From NCBI RefSeq assembly GCF_000830005.1, contig NZ_CP010407.1, positions 3,019,001 to 3,083,000 on the forward strand: DNA of 64,000 nucleotides, given 5' to 3'. Positions 59,782 through 64,000 of the stretch are shown here, piece after piece. Made by a program: the position numbers and the translations under genes. The DNA is from Streptomyces vietnamensis. GTDB taxonomy: Bacteria; Actinomycetota; Actinomycetes; Streptomycetales; Streptomycetaceae. The notes under the pieces were generated by a model. It saw only the letters and a program-made list of their open reading frames with translations. It did no database searches and had not been told where the DNA came from. The first letter of the stretch is position 1. Each line of letters starts with the position of its first letter.

Positions 59782-62700
59782 CTCCGCCTCCCCGATGAAC
59801 GTGTTCCACAGCGTCGCGTACCGGCCGCCCAGGGCCAGGAGTTCGTCGTGGGTGCCGTCCTCCGCGACCCGGCCGTGGTCCATCACGACCACCCGGTCCG
59901 CGCGCGCGGCCGTCGTCAGGCGGTGGGCGACGACGAGGGTCGTGCGGCGGCCCGCGAGGCGGTCGGTGGCCTGGTTGACCTGGGCCTCGGTCGCCAGGTC
60001 CAGGGCCGCCGTGGCCTCGTCCAGGAGCAGGATGTCCGGGTCGACGAGCTCGGCGCGGGCGAGGGCGATCAGCTGGCGCTGTCCGGCGGAGAGGTTGCGG
60101 CCGCGCTCGGCGACCTCGTGGAGGTAGCCGCCGTCGAGGGTGGCGATCATGTCGTGCGCGCCGACCGCGCGGGCCGCCGCCTCGACCTCGGCGTCGGTCG
60201 CCTCGGGGCGGCCGTACGCGATGGCGTCGCGGATCGTCCCGGCGAAGAGGTACGCCTCCTGGGGGACGACGCCGAGCCGGTGGCGGTACGCGGTGAGGTC
60301 GAGGTCCCGCAGGTCGGTGCCGTCGGCGGTGACCCGGCCGCCCGTCGGGTCGTAGAACCGGGCGACCAGCTTGACCAGCGTGGACTTGCCGGCGCCGGTC
60401 TCGCCGACGAAGGCGACGGTCTGCCCGGCGGGGATCCGCAGATCGATCCCGGTGAGGGCCTCTTCCTCGTCGCCGTACGCGAAGGAGACGTCCTCGAAGG
60501 CGATCTCGCCGCGCAGCGACAGCACGTCCAGGGGCGCGTCGGCGGCGGCCGTCGACGTCGGCTCCTGGAGGAGCTCCTGCATGCGCTTCAGCGAGACGGC
60601 GGCCTGCTGGTAGCCGTCGAAGACCTGCGAGAGCTGCTGGACGGGCGCGAAGAAGAGGTCGATGTAGAGGAGGTAGGCGACGAGGGCGCCGGTGGTGAGG
60701 GTGCCGGCCTCGATCCGGTTCGCGCCGACGATCAGGACGGCGGCGGCCGCGACCGAGGACAGCAGGGTCACGAAGGGGAAGTAGACCGAGATCAGCCACT
60801 GGCCCCGGACGCGCGCCTCGCGGTACGAGTCGCTGCGCTCGGCGAACCGGGCCGCGCCCGAGCGCTCGCGGCGGAAGGCCTGCACGATCCGCAGGCCGGA
60901 GACGGACTCCTGGAGGTCGGCGTTGACGACGCTGATCCGCTCGCGCGCCAGCTCGTACGCCTTCACGCTGGAGCGGCGGAAGTAGTACGTGCCGATGGCG
61001 AGGACCGGCAGGGTCGCGAAGACGACCAGGGCGAGCTGGAGGTCGAGCACGAGCAGCGCGACCATGATCCCGAAGAAGGTCACGACCGAGACGAAGGCGG
61101 TGACCAGGCCCGTCTGCAGGAAGGTCGACAGGGCGTCGACGTCCGTGGTCATCCGGGTCATGATCCGGCCGGTGAGCTCGCGCTCGTAGTAGTCGAGGCC
61201 GAGCCGCTGGAGCTGGGCGAAGATCTTCAGGCGCAGCGCGTACAGGACCCGCTCGCCGGTGCGGCCGGTCATCCGGGTCTCGGCGGTCTGCGCGACCCAC
61301 TGCACGAGGACGGTGACCAGGGCGAGCGCGGAGGCCGCCCACACGGCGCCGATCGCGAGCCGGTTCACGCCCTCGTCGATGCCGTGCCGGATCAGGACCG
61401 GGAGCAGCAGGCCCGCGCCCGCGTCGAGGGCGACAAGACCGAGGCTGATGAGCAGCGGGACGCCGAAGCCGCGGAGGAGACGGCGCAGGCCGTACGCGTC
61501 CTCGGGCGACACGGCGCGGGCCTCGTCGATGTCGGGGGTGTCGGTGGCCGGCGGCAGCGCCTCGACGGCGGCGAGCAGCTCGGGGGTGGCCCCGGGCGCG
61601 GGGGTCTCGCGGCCGGTGGTCTCGTCCCGTACCCACAGGGTCGGGGTGATGCCCCGCTCGGCGTCGAACTCGGCGTCCAGCTCGGCCCGCAGCGTGCGGT
61701 CCTCGGGGAGCTCGTCCGGCGGCGTGAGGTGGCCGGGCGAGACGGCGCCGAGCTCCTCGGGGTCGGTGAGGAGGCGGCGGAAGAGCGGGGAACGCTGCTC
61801 CAGCTCGGCGTGGGTGCCGATGTCGGCGAGGCGGCCGTCCTCCAGGACGGCGATGCGGTCGGCGAGGCCGAGGGTGGAGCGGCGGTGTGCGATGAGCAGG
61901 GTCGTACGGCCCGCCATCACGGACTTGAGGGCCTCGTGGATCTCGTGCTCGACCTTGGCGTCGACGGCCGAGGTGGCGTCGTCGAGGAGGAGCAGCCGGG
62001 GGTCGGTGAGGATCGCGCGGGCGAGGGCGACGCGCTGGCGCTGGCCGCCGGAGAGGGTGAGGCCGTGCTCGCCGACCTTGGTGTCGTACCCCTCGGGGAG
62101 CTCGGCGATGAAACGGTCCGCCTGGGCGGCGCGGGCGGCGGTCTCGATCTGCTCGCGGGTGGCGTCGGGGACGCCGTACGCGATGTTCGCGGCGACCGTG
62201 TCCGAGAAGAGGAAGGAGTCCTCGGGGACGAGGCCGACGGCGGCGCGCAGCGAGTCGAGGGTGAGCTCGCGGACGTCGTGGCCGCCGACGAGGACGGCGC
62301 CGTGGGTGACGTCGTAGAAGCGGGGCAGGAGGAGGGAGACGGTCGACTTGCCGGAGCCGGAGGCGCCGACGACGGCGACGGTCTCGCCCGGCTGGATCTC
62401 CAGCGAGAAGCCGTCAAGCACGGGCCGCCCGTCTTCATAGGCGAAGGACACGTCGTCGAACTCGACGGTCGCGGGCGCGTCGGCGGGCAGCTCCTTGGTG
62501 CCGTCCTTGATCACCGGCTCGGTGTCGATGAGGTCGTAGACCCGCTCGACGCCGGCGCGGGCCTGCTGGCCGACGGTGAGGACCATGGCGAGCATGCGGA
62601 CCGGGCCGACGAGGGAGGCCAGGTAGGAGGAGAAGGCGACGAAGGTGCCGAGGGTGATCTGGTGCCGGTAGGCGAGCCAGCCGCCGAGCGCGAGGACGGC

Positions 62701-63525
62701 GACCTGGCCGAGGGCGGGTACGGCCTGGAGGGCCGGCGTGTACTTCGAGTTCAGCCGGATCGTCCGCAGGCGCCCCGCGAACAGCTTCCGCCCGGCCTCG
62801 CGGATCTTGCCGGTCTCCTGGTCCTCCTGGCCGAAGCCCTTCACGACCCGGACGCCGGTCACGGCCCCGTCGACGACCCCGGCGACGACGGCGGCCTGCT
62901 GCTGCGCGTGCCAGGTCGCCGGGTGGAGACGGGTGCGGCTGCGCTTGGCGATCCACCAGAGGGCGGGGGCGACGGCGAGCGCGACGAGGGTGAGCGGGAT
63001 CGACAGGTAGGCCATGACGGCCAGCGAGATGAGGAAGAGCAGGATGTTCCCGATCGTCATCGGGAGCATGAAGAGGAGGCCCTGGATCAGCTGGAGGTCG
63101 CTGGTGGCCCGCCCGACGACCTGCCCGGTGGACAGCTCGTCCTGCCGCCGCCCGTCGAGCCGGGTGACGGTGCCGTACATGTCGATGCGCAGGTCGTGCT
63201 GGACGTCGAGGGCGAGACGGCCGCCGTAGTAGCGGCGGACGTAGGTGAGGGCGTAGACGAGGACGGCGGCGCCTATGAGCAGGCCGGTCCAGACCGCGAG
63301 GGACCTGGTCTTCGTCCCGATGACGTCGTCGATGATCACCTTGGTGACGAGCGGCACGAGCGCGAGCACGGCCATGCCCGCCAGGGAGGACCCGAGCGCG
63401 AGCAGTGTGTTCGCCTTGTACCGCCACGCGTACCCGGCCAGCCTGCGCGCCCAGCCCTGCTGTTTCTCCCCGACCGCCGCCACGAAGGCCTCCCGCTCGT
63501 CCTGGTCTACCGGAAGGCCCAACAC
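59767..63525 (-). CDS. Fused ABC exporter with two TMD-NBD halves
   Basis: 1,252 residues. Each half has a six-helix membrane domain and an ATPase. Half one: Walker A GASGSGKST (387-395), LSGGQ (491-495), Walker B LLLLDD (511-516) with Asp where the catalytic Glu should be, His547. Half two: GETGAGKST (1041-1049), LSAGQ (1145-1149), ILLLDE (1165-1170) with Glu1170. Only one of the two ATP sites looks fully catalytic, as in heterodimeric exporters. A hydrophilic linker (590-680) joins the halves. It likely exports lipids, peptides or drugs. GTG 63525 has no good ribosome site, and GTG 63483 follows GGGAGG and may be the real start. Confidence 0.93.
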   Translation of the reverse strand: MLGLPVDQDEREAFVAAVGEKQQGWARRLAGYAWRYKANTLLALGSSLAGMAVLALVPLVTKVIIDDVIGTKTRSLAVWTGLLIGAAVLVYALTYVRRYYGGRLALDVQHDLRIDMYGTVTRLDGRRQDELSTGQVVGRATSDLQLIQGLLFMLPMTIGNILLFLISLAVMAYLSIPLTLVALAVAPALWWIAKRSRTRLHPATWHAQQQAAVVAGVVDGAVTGVRVVKGFGQEDQETGKIREAGRKLFAGRLRTIRLNSKYTPALQAVPALGQVAVLALGGWLAYRHQITLGTFVAFSSYLASLVGPVRMLAMVLTVGQQARAGVERVYDLIDTEPVIKDGTKELPADAPATVEFDDVSFAYEDGRPVLDGFSLEIQPGETVAVVGASGSGKSTVSLLLPRFYDVTHGAVLVGGHDVRELTLDSLRAAVGLVPEDSFLFSDTVAANIAYGVPDATREQIETAARAAQADRFIAELPEGYDTKVGEHGLTLSGGQRQRVALARAILTDPRLLLLDDATSAVDAKVEHEIHEALKSVMAGRTTLLIAHRRSTLGLADRIAVLEDGRLADIGTHAELEQRSPLFRRLLTDPEELGAVSPGHLTPPDELPEDRTLRAELDAEFDAERGITPTLWVRDETTGRETPAPGATPELLAAVEALPPATDTPDIDEARAVSPEDAYGLRRLLRGFGVPLLISLGLVALDAGAGLLLPVLIRHGIDEGVNRLAIGAVWAASALALVTVLVQWVAQTAETRMTGRTGERVLYALRLKIFAQLQRLGLDYYERELTGRIMTRMTTDVDALSTFLQTGLVTAFVSVVTFFGIMVALLVLDLQLALVVFATLPVLAIGTYYFRRSSVKAYELARERISVVNADLQESVSGLRIVQAFRRERSGAARFAERSDSYREARVRGQWLISVYFPFVTLLSSVAAAAVLIVGANRIEAGTLTTGALVAYLLYIDLFFAPVQQLSQVFDGYQQAAVSLKRMQELLQEPTSTAAADAPLDVLSLRGEIAFEDVSFAYGDEEEALTGIDLRIPAGQTVAFVGETGAGKSTLVKLVARFYDPTGGRVTADGTDLRDLDLTAYRHRLGVVPQEAYLFAGTIRDAIAYGRPEATDAEVEAAARAVGAHDMIATLDGGYLHEVAERGRNLSAGQRQLIALARAELVDPDILLLDEATAALDLATEAQVNQATDRLAGRRTTLVVAHRLTTAARADRVVVMDHGRVAEDGTHDELLALGGRYATLWNTFIGEAEPERV

Positions 63526-63568
63526 GGCCGACGTGCGATTTCATCCCGCCGCAACAAATACGGGCCTT

Positions 63569-63582
63569 CGGTCCTAGGACCG
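63569..63582. promoter_or_regulatory. Perfect 14-bp palindrome before the fused ABC gene
   Basis: CGGTCCTAGGACCG between the divergent ABC exporter and the edge gene, 44 bases upstream of the ABC start. Possible repressor operator; no regulator gene is adjacent. Confidence 0.6.
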
Positions 63583-63654
63583 GCCCCGGGCGGGTAGGGA
63601 ATCCCTGGCCCCGCCGGACGAGCGGTGCCGTGGGTGGAGCGGAAGGGGAGGTCC

Positions 63655-64000
63655 GTGGGGAAGGTCGAGGACGGGAAGCCGTACCAGTGGGGACGGCTGT
63701 ACGCGGCGCTGCGGGCGGTGCACGGGTTCGCGGCGACCGGGCGGGTGACGCCGGCGACAGACCGGGAGCTGAGGGACACGGCCAGCAGACCGCGGTCGGT
63801 CTTCGAGGGCTTCCTGCGGAACGCGGGCCTCGACGTCTTCGCCGCCCGGCAGCGGGGCGGGCTCGTCGCCGAGGCGGCGGCGGTGGCCTTCGCCGACGTG
63901 GCGCGGCTGATACCCCCGCGGCGCATGGACACCGACCAGATCACCGCCCAGGCGGCACATTTCCGCCAGGGGTACGAGGCGCAGCTCGCCGAGTACCGGA
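63655..64000 (+). CDS. Protein resembling the C-terminal part of Cas8c/Csd1 (cut by window edge)
   Basis: 115 residues are visible. YQWGRLYAALRAVHGFAATG, TDRELRDTASRPRSVFEGFL and ITAQAAHFRQGYEAQLAEYR follow the pattern of the helical C-terminal region of type I-C Cas8c (GRL.A.LE..Q; DRY..ASATP..VF..L; Q..FALGYYHQR). No N-terminal Cas8c region precedes it. GTG 63655 follows GGAAGGGGAGG, three bases from the start. It may be a lone small-subunit-like (Cas11c-like) protein or an unrelated helical family. The upstream 129 bases contain a palindrome. Confidence 0.4.
   Translation, partial: MGKVEDGKPYQWGRLYAALRAVHGFAATGRVTPATDRELRDTASRPRSVFEGFLRNAGLDVFAARQRGGLVAEAAAVAFADVARLIPPRRMDTDQITAQAAHFRQGYEAQLAEYR

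Noticed and set aside
59848..63597. Open frame of about 1,250 codons on the plus strand
   Set aside because: It is the antisense of the fused ABC exporter. The composition is Gly/Asp/Val/Arg repeats with no motif, while the minus strand has all ABC motifs.

Overview
The window is a 64 kb piece of a Streptomyces-type chromosome. Base composition is very G+C rich with third codon positions almost all G or C. GTG starts and 4-base GTGA/ATGA overlaps are common. Gene content is typical of the genus: a SARP regulator, a PucR-type regulator, NIS siderophore synthetases, many Sec/Tat-exported proteins, an S37 peptidase, and a copZ-copA to citrate synthase order that resembles the SCO2730-SCO2736 part of S. 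coelicolor (recalled, not checked). No rRNA, tRNA, CRISPR array or intact insertion sequence was seen.

Layout. 0-7.3 kb: divergent siderophore synthetase genes (one cut by the window edge), two secreted proteins (phytase-like and CYTH-like), a DUF2079 membrane protein and a winged-helix protein. 7.3-12 kb: kdp potassium-pump operon (an extra 27-codon peptide gene, kdpF, A, B, C). 12.2-14 kb: urate oxidase and two overlapping fluoride-channel genes. 14.4-15.8 kb: a degenerate, apparently domesticated IS701-like transposase with stop-codon-containing tandem repeats. 15.8-22.3 kb: PucR-type and SARP regulators, a DUF1772 protein, a VWA lipoprotein and a LuxR-like regulator. 22.3-26.4 kb: an ABC exporter whose ATPase is fused to an extracytoplasmic alpha/beta hydrolase, then a GNAT acetyltransferase. 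26.5-34 kb: a secreted RTX-repeat protein and the inositol catabolism cluster (mmsA, iolD, iolB, iolC, divergent iolE-like gene). 34.3-38.9 kb: small HTH protein, MMPL transporter with divergent TetR regulator, cation/proton antiporter. 39-45.6 kb: copper module (CsoR-type operator, copZ, hairpin, copA), a structured intergenic region that may encode a small RNA, citrate synthase and a RecD2-like helicase. 45.9-52.3 kb: a secreted I36-type inhibitor, a LacI-controlled catabolic operon containing DUF993, a Uma2 protein, a truncated Ntn-hydrolase gene and a P-loop kinase. 52.4-64 kb: a PYGQ-repeat membrane protein with an EamA/LysR divergent pair, a GH3 (NagZ-type) glycosidase, an S37 peptidase, two small exported or membrane proteins, a 1,252-residue fused ABC exporter, and at the edge the start of a protein resembling the C-terminal part of Cas8c/Csd1.

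How the parts work together. Several units are self-contained regulator/effector pairs with a visible operator between them: TetR-MMPL, LysR-EamA, LacI with the Gfo/Idh-DUF993-isomerase operon, and the copper operator with copZA. Most convergent junctions carry strong perfect hairpins. The most unusual items are the domesticated transposase; the three loci where tandem repeats begin inside a gene's last codons and carry its stop codon; the hydrolase-ABC fusion; the tandem-hairpin intergenic RNA candidate after copA; the LacI leader peptide made by a 20-bp duplication; and the standalone Cas8c-like gene at the right edge. All family assignments rest on reading motifs, because no database search was possible.
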